Below are positions 40,851-49,959 of a DNA stretch of 64,000 nt, piece after piece (position 1 is the first letter of the stretch; each line of letters begins with the position of its first letter). The notes beneath the pieces are model-generated. The model was not told the DNA's origin. It ran no database searches and saw nothing but the letters and a program-made list of their open reading frames with translations. The DNA is taken from the NCBI RefSeq assembly GCF_001431625.1, contig NZ_LLXT01000160.1, forward strand, positions 1-64,000, written 5' to 3'. The position numbers and the translations under genes were made by a program. The DNA comes from Stenotrophomonas geniculata ATCC 19374 = JCM 13324. Lineage in GTDB: Bacteria > Pseudomonadota > Gammaproteobacteria > Xanthomonadales > Xanthomonadaceae.

Positions 40851-41543
40851 TCAGGCCAGTGCTGCGTCCACGGCAGCCCGCGCATGCAGGGCAGTGGTAT
40901 CGAACAACGGCACTGAACTGTCCTCCGGGCGTACCAGCAGCATGATCTCGGTGCAGCCAAGAATGATCGCTTCGGCACCGCGCGCCACCAGTCGCGCGAT
41001 CACGCCGGCATAGACCTGTCGTGAGTGCTCGCTGACCACGCCGGCAATCAGCTCCTGGTAGATGATGTCGTGCACGCTGCGCCGGTCATCGGTATCGGGC
41101 ACCAGCACTTCCAGATCGAAGCGATCCTGCAGCCGGCCGCGGTAGAAGTCCTGCTCCATGGTGAAGGCGGTGCCGAGCAGGCCCACCTTGCGTGCGCCTG
41201 CCTGCACGATGGCCTGGGCGGTGGGGTCGACGATATGCAGCAGCGGCAGTGGGCAGGCCGCCTCGATGCGGTCGGCCAGCGTGTGCATGGTGTTGGTGCA
41301 GACCAGCAGCAGATCGGCACCACCGGCCTGCAGGCGTCGTGCGGCGTCGACCATGTGGTCGCCCAGTGCATCCCAGTCGCCGTCGTGCTGCAGCTGCTTG
41401 ATCGGGGCGAAGTCCACCGACCACAGCAGCAGCTGCGCGGAGTGCGCGCCACCGAGGCGCTGCCGTACGTCCTCGTTGATGAGCCGGTAGTACTGGGCCG
41501 AGCTTTCCCAGCTCATGCCGCCGATCAGTCCAAGGGTCTTCAT
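40851..41543 (-). CDS. Aspartate/glutamate racemase-family protein
   Basis: 230-residue protein of the cofactor-independent Asp/Glu racemase family. The first catalytic Cys region is CTNTMHTLADRIE (about 81), the second is GCTEIMLLV (about 190), with the N-terminal LGLIGGMSWESSAQYYRLIN. ATG at 41543 was chosen because it follows a GGAG; an ATG 27 bases upstream is also possible. Both Cys are present, so it may be an active racemase; broad-specificity YgeA-type enzymes look like this. Confidence 0.85.
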   Translation of the reverse strand: MKTLGLIGGMSWESSAQYYRLINEDVRQRLGGAHSAQLLLWSVDFAPIKQLQHDGDWDALGDHMVDAARRLQAGGADLLLVCTNTMHTLADRIEAACPLPLLHIVDPTAQAIVQAGARKVGLLGTAFTMEQDFYRGRLQDRFDLEVLVPDTDDRRSVHDIIYQELIAGVVSEHSRQVYAGVIARLVARGAEAIILGCTEIMLLVRPEDSSVPLFDTTALHARAAVDAALA

Positions 41544-41602
41544 GCATTGCTCCAGGGAAGAGGCTGTCATTGCAGCACAGCAGATCGGAGGGTTGCATTA
41601 AA

Positions 41603-41620
41603 CATTAGTGGATACTAATG
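41603..41620. promoter_or_regulatory. Probable operator of the ArsR-type gene
   Basis: Perfect inverted repeat CATTAGT-GGAT-ACTAATG, 9 bases before the ArsR-type ATG and just behind a TTGCAT (41593-41598). The position fits autorepression by the adjacent regulator. Confidence 0.55.
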
Positions 41621-41628
41621 TATTGATC

Positions 41629-41940
41629 ATGATCGAGAACGCCCTGTTCAAGGCGCTGGCCGACCCCACCCGCCGCCATATCTACGAAAAGCTGGCCGAG
41701 GGCGGGCAGCATGCCAGCGCGCTGCGCGAGGGCATGGCGATCAGCCAGTCTGCGATGTCCCAGCACCTGGCAGTGCTGCGCGATGCCGGACTGGTGCATG
41801 AGCAGCGCCAAGGCCGCTTCGTCCACTACGAGGTCGATCCGCGCGGGCTGGCCCACATCGGCCGCTGGTTGCAGCGCTACCGGGCCTACTGGCCGGCGCG
41901 GATGTCCGCACTGCAGAACCTGCTGGAGGAGATGGACTGA
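41629..41940 (+). CDS. ArsR-family regulator (metalloregulator-like fold)
   Basis: 103-residue winged-helix repressor (ALADPTRRHIYEKLAEGGQHASALREGMAIS then SAMSQHLAVLRDAGLVHEQRQGRFVHYEVDP). It has no ELCVCD-type metal site, so it likely belongs to the ArsR regulators paired with SRPBCC genes. A GTG 21 bases upstream could also start it, but that codon sits inside the palindrome. Its stop overlaps the next ATG (TGATG). Confidence 0.82.
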   Translation: MIENALFKALADPTRRHIYEKLAEGGQHASALREGMAISQSAMSQHLAVLRDAGLVHEQRQGRFVHYEVDPRGLAHIGRWLQRYRAYWPARMSALQNLLEEMD

Positions 41941-42290
41941 TGGACGACGTTCTGAACGAAGCGGCTCCCGCCTTGGTGATGGAGCAACGGCTGCCAGCGC
42001 CACCGGGACGGGTCTGGCGCGCACTGTGCGATCCAGCGCTGCGTGAGCGCTGGTTGCCTGCAGCCGATCTTGCCGACCCGCAGCCCTGCCTGTGCGAGGA
42101 AGGACGGGAGCTGGGGTTCCACTTGCGCGATGCGCAGCCCCCACATCTGCACAGCCTGGTGTGTTTCCAGCTGCGCGCGGATGACAGTGGGGGGACGGTG
42201 CTGACCATCGTGCATCGGCTCACCGACCTGCGCGCGCCGCTGCCGTTGGCCGCCAACGACGATCATCGCACCATGATGCGCGCGGCCTGA
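41940..42290 (+). CDS. SRPBCC (AHSA1-like) small protein
   Basis: 116-residue START/Bet v1-like protein: [29 protein letters not shown] at the start, then strand-rich segments ending in [10 protein letters not shown]. It is shorter than usual (about 140-150) because the C-terminal helix appears reduced. Such proteins are commonly cotranscribed with ArsR regulators; the ligand is unknown. Confidence 0.75.
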   Translation: MDDVLNEAAPALVMEQRLPAPPGRVWRALCDPALRERWLPAADLADPQPCLCEEGRELGFHLRDAQPPHLHSLVCFQLRADDSGGTVLTIVHRLTDLRAPLPLAANDDHRTMMRAA

Positions 42291-42327
42291 GGTGGCGCCT
42301 CAATCCCACCGGACAAGGAGCAGGCAC

Positions 42328-42936
42328 ATGCCGGACAGAATGCAGCTGGTACCAATGGTGGTGGAGCGCAGCGAGCGGGGCGAGCGCTCCTATGACATCT
42401 ACTCGCGGCTCCTGCGCGAGCGCATCATCTTTCTCAACGGCGAAGTCGATGACGCCGTGTCGGCGCTGGTCTGCGCGCAGTTGTTGTTCCTGGAATCGGA
42501 AAACCCGGAGAAGCCGATCCATCTGTACATCAACTCGCCGGGTGGGGTGATCTCCAGCGGCCTGGCGATGTACGACACGATGCAATACATCTCGGCCCCG
42601 GTGCATACGCTGTGCATGGGCACCGCACGGTCGATGGGTTCGTTCCTGCTGATGGCCGGCGAGCCCGGTCACCGCGCGGCGTTGGCCAATGCCAGCCTGC
42701 ACGTGCACCAGCCGCTGGGCGGGGTGCAGGGCCAAGCTTCGGACATCTTCATCCACGCCGAGGAGATGCAGCGCACCAAGCAGCGCATCACCCGACTGTA
42801 TGCGCAGCATTGCGGACGCAGTGTCGAGGAAGTCGAGCAGACCTTGGACCGCGATCGTTTCATGAGTGCCGAGCAGGCATGCGAATGGGGCCTGATCGAC
42901 CAGGTACTGGTACGGCGCGACGCGCTCGCTGCCTGA
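42328..42936 (+). CDS. ClpP-like ATP-dependent protease proteolytic subunit (second ClpP)
   Basis: 202-residue serine peptidase of the ClpP family with an intact triad: S102 in [12 protein letters not shown]127 in HVHQPLGG, and D176 in LDRDRFMS. The usual ClpP partners (tig, clpX, lon) are not adjacent, so this is a separate paralog, probably with its own ATPase or regulatory role. The N-terminus ([29 protein letters not shown]) is canonical. GGAG precedes the ATG. Confidence 0.9.
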   Translation: MPDRMQLVPMVVERSERGERSYDIYSRLLRERIIFLNGEVDDAVSALVCAQLLFLESENPEKPIHLYINSPGGVISSGLAMYDTMQYISAPVHTLCMGTARSMGSFLLMAGEPGHRAALANASLHVHQPLGGVQGQASDIFIHAEEMQRTKQRITRLYAQHCGRSVEEVEQTLDRDRFMSAEQACEWGLIDQVLVRRDALAA

Positions 42937-43034
42937 GCCAGCCTCTGTAACCACCACATCCACGCTGTGCTGTATGTGCCGCGCGCTGCAGGCGCGTTCT
43001 ATGCTGGTTGCGTCTTCTGAAGTGGATGTGCGCT

Positions 43035-43676
43035 ATGGCCCTGCATACCTGGTGGTGGTTCCTGGCCACGGTGTTTGTTCTGTGTGGCACGCCGGGGCCG
43101 AACATGCTGCATATCCTCGGCCGCAGCGTCGGACTCGGCTTCCGCGGCAGTGTGCCGGCGATGGCCGGCTGCCTGCTGGCGATGCTGCTGGTGCTGGCCG
43201 CGTCCGCTGCTGGCCTGAGCGCATTGCTTCATTCCTCGCCGATGCTGTTCGAAGTGCTGCGCTATCTGGGTGTGGCCTACCTGGCCTGGCTGGGCCTGAA
43301 GGCATGGCGCGATAGTTGCCGTCCCGCGCCTGCGGTGACGGTGGATGCCGCACTGCCGATGACGCCGACGCTTGGTGCCTGGACCGTGTTCCGTGGTGGC
43401 CTTCTGGTGGGCCTGAGCAATCCCAAGCTGCTGCTGTTCGCGGCGGCGTTCCTGCCGCAGTTCGTCGATCCGTCACGCGGCCAGGCACTGCAGTACAGCG
43501 TGCTGGTGGCCACCTTCGCCGCCTGCGAACTGTTCTGGTACGTGATGTATGCAGCCGGTGGCCATGGCCTGCGCCGCTGGCTGGCCAAGCCGTTTGCGCG
43601 ACGCTGGTTCGAGCGGCTGGTGGGCAGCGTGTTCCTGGCGTTTGCCGTCGCGCTGCTGCGCTTCCGTCCGCGCTGA
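43035..43676 (+). CDS. LysE/RhtB-family exporter
   Basis: 213-residue membrane protein with about six helices: the family start FLATVFVLCGTPGPNMLHILGRSVGLGFR, a cytoplasmic middle, then VGLSNPKLLLFAAAFLPQFVD. Such proteins export amino acids or similar metabolites; the substrate is unknown. An earlier in-frame ATG (43008) exists, but 43035 gives the usual N-terminus. Confidence 0.85.
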   Translation: MALHTWWWFLATVFVLCGTPGPNMLHILGRSVGLGFRGSVPAMAGCLLAMLLVLAASAAGLSALLHSSPMLFEVLRYLGVAYLAWLGLKAWRDSCRPAPAVTVDAALPMTPTLGAWTVFRGGLLVGLSNPKLLLFAAAFLPQFVDPSRGQALQYSVLVATFAACELFWYVMYAAGGHGLRRWLAKPFARRWFERLVGSVFLAFAVALLRFRPR

Positions 43677-43770
43677 TTCACGCCGCGCACGCGGCCTGTT
43701 CACGACTGCCGCATCGGCCACGGCCTAGCCTGATCATCCAGTACGCAGTCCCTGCGGGGAAAGGTTTGAC

Positions 43771-43944
43771 ATGATCAAGTGGGCCATCATCTTCGCCATC
43801 ATCGGCGTCATTGCGGGCGTGCTCGGCTTCGGTGGCATTGCCGGTGCCGCGGTCGGCATCGCCAAGTTCCTGTTCTGGGCCGGCATCATCATCGCCGTGG
43901 TGCTGTTCCTGCTCGGCATGACCGTAGCGAAGAAGGTCAGCTAG
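43771..43944 (+). CDS. DUF1328-type small membrane protein
   Basis: 57 residues, start [23 protein letters not shown], with two hydrophobic helices joined by a short Gly/Ala turn, ending in KKVS. AAAGG precedes the ATG. This family (YtjA-like) is widespread, with no known function; it is a compact real gene between two convergent transporter genes. Confidence 0.8.
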   Translation: MIKWAIIFAIIGVIAGVLGFGGIAGAAVGIAKFLFWAGIIIAVVLFLLGMTVAKKVS

Positions 43945-43966
43945 CGTTGATCGCGCAGCAGCGTGC

Positions 43967-44299
43967 TCAATGTGCGCTGCTGCGCGAGAACAGATTGATC
44001 ACCAGTACACCGGCGCAGATCAGGCCGATGCCGATCAACGCGGGTGCATCCAGGCGCTGCTTGAACACTACCAGCCCGATCAGCGAGATCAGCACGATGC
44101 CGACGCCGGACCAGATCGCGTAGGCGATGCCGGTCGGAATCGACTTCATGGTCATCGACAACAGGTAGAAGCACAGCCCGTAGCCGACCAGCGCGCCCAG
44201 CGTCGGCGCCAGCCGGCTCATGCCGTCGGATGCCTTCAGCAGTGATGTGGCAATCACTTCCAGCACGATGGCGGCAGCAAGGTAGAGGTAGGGATTCAT
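43967..44299 (-). CDS. Small multidrug resistance (SMR) transporter
   Basis: 110-residue four-helix drug/proton antiporter subunit. The essential E14 is in helix 1 (LEVIATSLLKASDG), and the family segment YAIWSGVGIVLISLIG is present. It would act as a homodimer in the inner membrane. The TetR-type gene 13 bases upstream on the same strand is the probable regulator; overall type is EmrE/QacE-like. Confidence 0.9.
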   Translation of the reverse strand: MNPYLYLAAAIVLEVIATSLLKASDGMSRLAPTLGALVGYGLCFYLLSMTMKSIPTGIAYAIWSGVGIVLISLIGLVVFKQRLDAPALIGIGLICAGVLVINLFSRSSAH

Positions 44300-44312
44300 T
44301 GCGCGCTCCAGC

Positions 44313-44882
44313 TCACGGGTCGCACAGTTTCAGGGCCTGCTCGGCCATGGCCAATGCGTTGGCACGTTCCTCCTCGTCCAGCGGACGCCCATAGGCCGTG
44401 GCCCAGTAGCCATCGGCAGCGCAGCGCGCCGCGTACAGCCGGGGATCGTTGGCTTCGCCGGCGAATTCGGCCAGCATCGCACGCTTCCAGGTGCGCCAAT
44501 GCGCGAGCAGGGCCGGTTCCATCAGGTTGCCGAGGGTCAGGCCGATGTCGTTGTCCTGCTCCTGCTGCAGCAGATGCTCGAAATTGGCCTGCACATAGGC
44601 GCGGCTGAAACGGCCATGGCCTTCGGGATTCTCCTGCAGCAGGGCGCGTACCCGCGTTTCGAACTCGCCGATGAGCGCTCCGACGGCTTCATCCACCAGT
44701 GCCTGCTTGCTGCTGAAATGATGGAACAACGCACCCTTGCTGACACCAGCGGCCTGCGCGACGTCCTGCACGGTCAGCGCGGCCAGGCCGTTACGGCCGA
44801 TCACTTCAATGGTGGCCTGCAGCAGTGACTGGCGCACGCTGTCGGGCGCCTTGCGGCGCGAACGGGAGGGGGATGCGGACAT
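44313..44882 (-). CDS. TetR-family regulator of the SMR transporter
   Basis: 189-residue repressor with N-terminal helix-turn-helix (VIGRNGLAALTVQDVAQAAGVSKGALFHHFSSK, residues about 26-58) and a ligand domain of acidic helices. Start placed at ATG 44882 just before the basic MSASPSRSRRKA segment. Being first in the two-gene unit, it probably controls the SMR gene. Confidence 0.85.
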   Translation of the reverse strand: MSASPSRSRRKAPDSVRQSLLQATIEVIGRNGLAALTVQDVAQAAGVSKGALFHHFSSKQALVDEAVGALIGEFETRVRALLQENPEGHGRFSRAYVQANFEHLLQQEQDNDIGLTLGNLMEPALLAHWRTWKRAMLAEFAGEANDPRLYAARCAADGYWATAYGRPLDEEERANALAMAEQALKLCDP

Positions 44883-44970
44883 GGTGGGAAGAAACCGACT
44901 GGACGGTACGATTGTAGCGCAGGCCCGCTGTGTTGCCGCGCGCTGCCGGCCTGGACCGGCAGCGGAACCG

Positions 44971-45204
44971 TCATGCGTCGACGCGGGCGAAACGTGGTTG
45001 CGGTCCGTGCTCGCCGGGCAACTGCTCGACGAACATGGCGTACGGGCGTACCCACAGGCCGCCTTCGCCATACAACGCGCGGTACAGCACCATCGGCTGC
45101 AGGGTCTCGCTGCTGCGGACGATGTCCAGCACTTCGTACTCGCCGCCCTTGAAGTGGCGGTAGCGGCCCGGGGCCAGGGTGGGGAGCGGACTCAGCTCAG
45201 CCAT
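44971..45204 (-). CDS. DUF1653 protein
   Basis: 77-residue soluble protein with the family pattern GRYRHFKGGEYEVLDIVRSSE...VLYRALYGEGGLWVRPYAMF, predicted small beta-rich fold. Function not known. It is followed on the same strand and upstream by a lipoprotein gene (12 bases between them), so both may be one unit. Confidence 0.85.
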   Translation of the reverse strand: MAELSPLPTLAPGRYRHFKGGEYEVLDIVRSSETLQPMVLYRALYGEGGLWVRPYAMFVEQLPGEHGPQPRFARVDA

Positions 45205-45216
45205 GGTGGGCGCGAC

Positions 45217-45489
45217 TCACTTGCGCGCCGGGCTGGCCGGCTTTGCGCAATAGGCGTTGATGGCTTCGGCGGTGTTGGCCAGGCCCTGTGCCTGCGCCAG
45301 TTCCCACGGGCGTTCGCAACGCTGGCTGTGCTCGCACCACTGGTAGCCGGCCGAACCGATGCAGCCATGCGCATCGCGATCACCGCCGACCATCGGCGTG
45401 GCTGTCGCTTCGGCGTGCGTGGGTGCCTTGTCCGGGCTGGCGCAGGCGACCAGGACCAGTAGCGCGGGAATCAGAAGAAGGGATTTCAT
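45217..45489 (-). CDS. Small lipoprotein with a GC-x-GSAGYxWC motif
   Basis: 90-residue protein with a lipoprotein signal (MKSLLLIPALLVLVAC, lipobox LVAC at the Cys16), then a GCIGSAGYQWCEHSQRCERPWE segment with three cysteines. This short motif is seen in many small periplasmic lipoproteins of unknown function. It belongs to the unit with the DUF1653 gene. Confidence 0.75.
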   Translation of the reverse strand: MKSLLLIPALLVLVACASPDKAPTHAEATATPMVGGDRDAHGCIGSAGYQWCEHSQRCERPWELAQAQGLANTAEAINAYCAKPASPARK

Positions 45490-45548
45490 CGGCGGAGCTC
45501 CGTGCCTAAAGCAACAGTGTCGGCCGCAGGAAAAATGGCAGCAAGTGC

Positions 45549-45653
45549 TCAGTGCAGGGCGGCGCGGATCAGTTCCTCGATCAGCACCAGATAGCTGGCC
45601 ACGAAGTAGAACTTCAGCAACGTCCAACGCTGCTGCGAGAAGAAGGTGCGCAT
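45549..45653 (-). CDS. Very small putative membrane protein
   Basis: 34 codons: MRTFFSQQRWTLLKFYFVAS, then a hydrophobic stretch ending in ELIRAALH. The frame is uninterrupted with single-membrane-helix character and a basic start; no clear ribosome-binding site is seen. It lies next to a small lipoprotein gene. It may be real or a chance frame. Confidence 0.35.
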   Translation of the reverse strand: MRTFFSQQRWTLLKFYFVASYLVLIEELIRAALH

Positions 45654-45891
45654 GTGGAAGGGGCCCCTGTTGGTGATGGTAGTGTGAAGCTCTGTCAACT
45701 CCGTGACAAGGGTCACGAAAGGGATTCACTAAACGGCCTCAGGGATGTGAGGGCGGGGCGGTCTGACAGTCCGGCGCGGCATTTTCGTACAAATCTGATA
45801 GGCCATCCCGGAGGTGCTCGCTAGCCTGATGGTGTACCGGCGCTCAGGGCCTTCCGCTGCCGGCATGCCTTCATTCCGCAGGAGTCTTCCA

Positions 45892-46098
45892 ATGGTCATT
45901 ACCGTTCAATGCAACGCCCGGCACTGGTCCGTACTGGATCCGCAGGCGCATGACGCCACCCGTTATGCACGGGGCGCCGAGGCTTTCGATGTCGCTGCGG
46001 CGCGGGCCCTGGAGCACCACCGCCGTACCGGCCAGCGCAGCACGGTACGGGTCGAGGCGCTCGGCAATTCGGTGGACGCACTCCACGTCGGAAGTTGA
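45892..46098 (+). CDS. Small protein, paralog A of a DUF2188-like pair
   Basis: 68 residues, start MVITVQCNARHWSVLDPQ, with core ARGAEAFDVAAARALEHHRRTGQRSTVRVEALG. It aligns over most of its length with the protein at 46961-47164 (both have WxVL.P, GA.A(F/Y)D.A and TGQR..VRVEA). GGAG at 45881-45884. Small alpha/beta protein of unknown function; DUF2188-like shape is only a suggestion. Confidence 0.7.
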   Translation: MVITVQCNARHWSVLDPQAHDATRYARGAEAFDVAAARALEHHRRTGQRSTVRVEALGNSVDALHVGS

Positions 46099-46229
46099 CA
46101 CCACCGGCCGAGGCGCAGTCAGCCACGGTTGAGTTGTTTGAATGGGGAAAAAACCGCCGTGGGGCGCCCCCTGTGCGCCGCGCCACGAATCCCCGATGCT
46201 TGCGCCATCGTATTCATCCGGAGATCCCG

Positions 46230-46793
46230 ATGGGCAAGGCACTCACCTGGCGCACCCTGGCCTGCACCCTGCTGCCAATGCTGGCGGCCGCGGGCGGCGC
46301 GCAGGCGCAGAGCTATGGTTACGGTTATGACGACGATCGCTACGGCGGTCGTGATGGCGGCGGCATCGTACGCTGCGAATCGATCAAGAACCGCAGCAAT
46401 GAATGCCGCCTGGAAGGCCGTGCCCGGATGATCCGCCAGTTGTCGGGCTCGCCGTGCGTGGAAGGCGAGACCTGGGGACAATCGCGCTACGGTGTCTGGG
46501 TTACCCAGGGCTGTCGTGCCGAGTTCGTTGGCGAGTACCGCCGCGGCGGTGGCTGGGGTGGTGGCCATGGCAACGGCTGGGGCAATGGTGGCAATGGCTG
46601 GGGTGGGGGTGAGGTGATCACCTGCCATTCCAACGGTCATCGCCAGGAGTACTGCGATGCGCGCATCCGTCGTGGTGTGCGCCTGGTCCGCCAGGATTCA
46701 CGCAGCGCCTGCATCGAGGGCCAGACCTGGGGCTGGGACCGCCGTGGCATCTGGGTCAGCGACGGTTGCCGGGCGCAGTTCCAGGTGAATTGA
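46230..46793 (+). CDS. DUF3011 domain protein, exported (second copy)
   Basis: 187-residue protein with signal peptide (about 1-25, AQA cleavage), a Tyr/Asp/Gly-rich linker, and two cysteine modules (RCESIKNRSNECRLEGRARMIRQLS...WGQSRYGVWVTQGCRAEF and the second starting at TCHSNGHRQEYCDARIRRGVRLVRQDS...WGWDRRGIWVSDGCRAQF) separated by a Gly/Asn/Trp-rich spacer. Same module order as the gene at 39679-40188. Function unknown; probably periplasmic. Confidence 0.8.
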   Translation: MGKALTWRTLACTLLPMLAAAGGAQAQSYGYGYDDDRYGGRDGGGIVRCESIKNRSNECRLEGRARMIRQLSGSPCVEGETWGQSRYGVWVTQGCRAEFVGEYRRGGGWGGGHGNGWGNGGNGWGGGEVITCHSNGHRQEYCDARIRRGVRLVRQDSRSACIEGQTWGWDRRGIWVSDGCRAQFQVN

Positions 46794-46960
46794 GCACGCG
46801 CCTCGAAAATCAGAATAATCTGATACAGCTCACATTTTGAACGTCGTATCTTCTGCGATCAGGGCACCTCTGCGTGCCCCTGATCCGCCGCGATGAAGTC
46901 TGCCGTAACCGGCACGCCCATCCCGCCACCGTCGATACGCTGCCTCAAGGAGTGAGCTGC

Positions 46961-47164
46961 ATGTTGATCCGCCTGCAATGCGAGCAACGCCAATGGCGCG
47001 TGCTGCACCCGGACCGGCCGGAACCGATCGAGTTCCGCGATGGTGCCCGGGCCTACGATTTCGCTGAAACCCTTGCACGCCTCCACTTCGTCGACACCGG
47101 GCAGCGCGCTGCGGTGCGGGTGGAGGCCAGCGGCGCGTTCGTGGAAGCGGTCAGCTACGGCTGA
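46961..47164 (+). CDS. Small protein, paralog B of the DUF2188-like pair
   Basis: 67 residues, MLIRLQCEQRQWRVLHPDRPEP then GARAYDFAETLARLHFVDTGQRAAVRVEASG. Paralogous to the protein at 45892-46098 and separated from it by the DUF3011 gene. AAGGAG lies 8 bases before the ATG. A 16-base palindrome ATCAGA-ATAA-TCTGAT lies about 140 bases upstream at 46809-46824. Confidence 0.7.
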   Translation: MLIRLQCEQRQWRVLHPDRPEPIEFRDGARAYDFAETLARLHFVDTGQRAAVRVEASGAFVEAVSYG

Positions 47165-47188
47165 GGGCTGGGGCTCCCTGATCTGTCC

Positions 47189-47242
47189 CCACGCATGGCG
47201 TGGATCGACCCCTGTTCCGCAGTGGATCCACGCCATGCGTGG
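47189..47242. repeat. SMAG-related inverted repeat pair
   Basis: 18-base arms (47189-47206 and 47225-47242) are perfect reverse complements (arms include CACGCATGGCGTGG). They separate the convergent small gene and dxs; the GTAG head is replaced by variants. Confidence 0.7.
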
Positions 47243-47264
47243 ATCCACCGGGTGGTGACCGGTC

Positions 47265-49175
47265 TCAGCCTGCCGCGCTGAGCGGCGGGGTCCCGGCAGC
47301 CAGCTGCGGCCAGCGCTTGAGTACGGCCGCGCGGATGCCTGCGGCGTCGATGCCGGCTTCGGCCAGCAGGTCCTCGCGGCTGGCGTGGTGCTGGTAGCTG
47401 TCGGGCAGGCCCAGGTGCAGGATCGGGCGCAGCACGCCTTCGGCATTGAGCAGCTCACCGACGCCGGAGCCGGCGCCACCGGCCACCACGTTGTCTTCGA
47501 TCGTCACCAGCCCCTCGTGCTGGGCGGCGACAGCCAGCACCAGCTCGCGGTCCAGCGGCTTGATGAAGCGCATGTTGACCACGCTCAGGCCCAGTTCGCG
47601 GCCAACCTGTTCGGCGGCGGCCACGGTGCTGCCGAAGGCGAGCAGGGCGATACGACTGCCCTGCAGGCGCAACTCGCCCTTGCCGATCGGCAGGGTGGAC
47701 AGGTCGGTGCCGGCAGCCACGCCGGTGCCGGTGCCGCGCGGATAGCGCACGGCGGCTGGGCCCGGGTGCTGCAGGCCGGTGCTGAGCATCTGCCGGCACT
47801 CGGCCTCATTGGATGGCGCCATCACCACCATGTTCGGAACGCAGCGCAGGAAGCTCAGGTCGAGGTTGCCGGCATGGGTCGCACCGTCCGGGCCGACCAC
47901 ACCGGCGCGGTCAATGGCGAACAGAACATCCAGGTCCTGGATGGCCACGTCATGTACCAGCTGGTCGTACGCGCGCTGCAGGAAGGTCGAATAGATCGCC
48001 ACCACCGGCTTGCCCCCCTGGGTCGCCATGCCGGCGGCCAGCGTGACCGCGTGCTGTTCGGCAATCGCCACGTCGAAGTAGCGCTGCGGGAATTCCTTGC
48101 TGAAACGCACCAGGCCGGAGCCTTCGCGCATCGCCGGGGTGATGCCGTACAGGCGCGGCTCGGCGGCGGCGGCATCGCACAGCCAGTCGCTGAACACGTC
48201 GGTATAGGTGGGCTTCTTGGCGCCAGCCTTGGCCACCAGGCCCTTGTCCGGATCAAACGGACCCACCGCGTGGTAGCCGATCTGATCGCCTTCGGCCGGC
48301 TCGTAGCCCTTGCCCTTTGTCGTCATCACGTGCAGCAGCTTCGGGCCCTTGGAGGCGCGCAGCGTCTTCAGCGTGGACAGCAGGGCGGGCATGTCGTGGC
48401 CGTCGATCGGGCCGGTGTAGTGGAAACCCATTTCCTCGAACATCGTGGACGGCACGAACATGCCCTTCCAGTGTTCTTCCCAGCGCTTCACGAAGCGCGC
48501 CGGGTTGTTCTTCTTGTCGCCGAGGATCTTCTTGCCGCCTTCGCGCAGTGCATTGAGCGTGCGGCTGCCGGTAGCACGGCCGAGCATCTTGGTCAGGCCG
48601 CCGACCGCCTCGGAGATCGACATGTTGTTGTCGTTGAGGATCACCAGCAGATTCGGTTCCGGCTCCATGCCGCCGGCGTGCATCAGCGCTTCGAAGGCCA
48701 TGCCGGCGGTCATCGCACCGTCACCGATCACCGCAACGACCTGGCGGTTGTCGCCTTCGGACTGGCGAGCGATGGCCATGCCGAGCGCGGCCGAGATCGA
48801 GGTCGACGAATGGCCGACGCCGAAGGTGTCGTACTCGCTCTCTTCACGCTTCGGGAACGGTGCCACGCCGTCCTTCTGCTTGACGGTGTGGATCTCGTCG
48901 CGGCGACCGGTCAGGATCTTGTGTGGGTAGGTCTGGTGACCGACGTCCCAGACCAGCTGGTCCTGCGGGGTCTGGTACAGGTAGTGCAGGGCCACGGTGA
49001 GTTCGATCACGCCCAGACCGGCGGCGAAGTGGCCGCCGCTCTTGCCCACCGACTCGATGAGGTAGGCACGCAGTTCGTCGGCGACCGCCCTCAATTCGGA
49101 TTCGTCGAACGTGCGCAGGTCATCCGGTGTCTGGATGCGCGCGAGGCGGGGATAGCGGGCAGAGTCGATCATCAT
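47265..49175 (-). CDS. dxs: 1-deoxy-D-xylulose-5-phosphate synthase
   Basis: First enzyme of the MEP isoprenoid pathway, condensing pyruvate and glyceraldehyde 3-phosphate with thiamine diphosphate. The 636-residue protein has the [14 protein letters not shown] segment, the TPP motif [19 protein letters not shown] with NDNNMSIS after it, and transketolase-like C-terminal domains ([15 protein letters not shown]). Two adjacent ATG codons begin it (49175 and 49172); either is possible. Confidence 0.98.
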   Translation of the reverse strand: MMIDSARYPRLARIQTPDDLRTFDESELRAVADELRAYLIESVGKSGGHFAAGLGVIELTVALHYLYQTPQDQLVWDVGHQTYPHKILTGRRDEIHTVKQKDGVAPFPKREESEYDTFGVGHSSTSISAALGMAIARQSEGDNRQVVAVIGDGAMTAGMAFEALMHAGGMEPEPNLLVILNDNNMSISEAVGGLTKMLGRATGSRTLNALREGGKKILGDKKNNPARFVKRWEEHWKGMFVPSTMFEEMGFHYTGPIDGHDMPALLSTLKTLRASKGPKLLHVMTTKGKGYEPAEGDQIGYHAVGPFDPDKGLVAKAGAKKPTYTDVFSDWLCDAAAAEPRLYGITPAMREGSGLVRFSKEFPQRYFDVAIAEQHAVTLAAGMATQGGKPVVAIYSTFLQRAYDQLVHDVAIQDLDVLFAIDRAGVVGPDGATHAGNLDLSFLRCVPNMVVMAPSNEAECRQMLSTGLQHPGPAAVRYPRGTGTGVAAGTDLSTLPIGKGELRLQGSRIALLAFGSTVAAAEQVGRELGLSVVNMRFIKPLDRELVLAVAAQHEGLVTIEDNVVAGGAGSGVGELLNAEGVLRPILHLGLPDSYQHHASREDLLAEAGIDAAGIRAAVLKRWPQLAAGTPPLSAAG

Positions 49176-49277
49176 GTTCGCACTTGTTCTGAACGCCCAT
49201 TTTCGCCCTCAAACGGGGGTGGGGCAAGCAAACGCCGCCGCCCGTGACAGGACGGTGAGGGTTGCATTTTCGGCGAT

Positions 49278-49943
49278 TCAGGTGCTCAGTTTTGAGCGCT
49301 TCGGCAATTGCGCCTTCAGGAAGGCCATCTGGTCGGCCAGGATGTTGCGGTTGGACAGGATCAGATGCTCGATCCAGCTGGGCCGGTAGGGCACCGCCAG
49401 CAGTGGCATTCCGGCCTGCTGCGGGGTGCGGTCGCTCTTGCGCGAGTTGCAGTGGAAGCAGGCGGTGACCACGTTTTCCCAGCAGTCCAGGCCGCCCTTG
49501 GACAGCGGCATGACGTGGTCGCGGGTGAGCGTGGGGCGGTTGAACTGCTGGCCGCAGTACATGCACAGGTGGGCGTCGCGGGCGAACAGGGCCGGGTTGG
49601 TCAGGTTCGGCGTCGGGTCGATCGCGCGGGAGCGGGCGTGGCCGCGCGCGGCGATGATCGGGTGCAGGTCCATCCCGCTCTGCAGGCCGCTGAAGCGGTT
49701 TGTGCCGCCGTGGATGTGCAGGCAGGGATCGCCGAGTGTCCAGGCGACGGCTTCGCGGGCGTAGAGGCACGCCGCATCCTGCCAGGTGATCCAGTCCAGT
49801 ACGCGTCCGTGGGCATCAAGCGAGAGCAGCCGGACCGAACCGGGGCGATGCAGCGTCGTGGCGTTGGGCGATGCTTCGGCGCCCGGAGCAGAAAACGGAG
49901 CTCCGGCTTCGATCAGACCCAAGCGTGTAGTGTCTGTCTCCAT
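49278..49943 (-). CDS. HNH endonuclease
   Basis: 221-residue protein with a C-terminal HNH domain: zinc ligands in CMYCGQQF and CFHCNSRK, and the HNH core LTRDHVMPLSKGG...WENVV. The N-terminal half is unlike known nucleases (it starts METDTTRLGL). HNH proteins of this shape are found in many genomes as lone genes. It sits between dxs and a long hairpin, and ends 102 bases from the dxs start. Confidence 0.82.
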   Translation of the reverse strand: METDTTRLGLIEAGAPFSAPGAEASPNATTLHRPGSVRLLSLDAHGRVLDWITWQDAACLYAREAVAWTLGDPCLHIHGGTNRFSGLQSGMDLHPIIAARGHARSRAIDPTPNLTNPALFARDAHLCMYCGQQFNRPTLTRDHVMPLSKGGLDCWENVVTACFHCNSRKSDRTPQQAGMPLLAVPYRPSWIEHLILSNRNILADQMAFLKAQLPKRSKLST

Positions 49944-49959
49944 CGGGAGAACAGCTTAT

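Noticed and set aside
47189..47242. Attachment site or integron element
   Set aside because: The palindrome matches the SMAG-like repeat pattern, and no integrase or tRNA is next to it.
49278..49943. HNH gene as part of a restriction-modification system or homing intron
   Set aside because: No methyltransferase or intron boundaries are visible around it.
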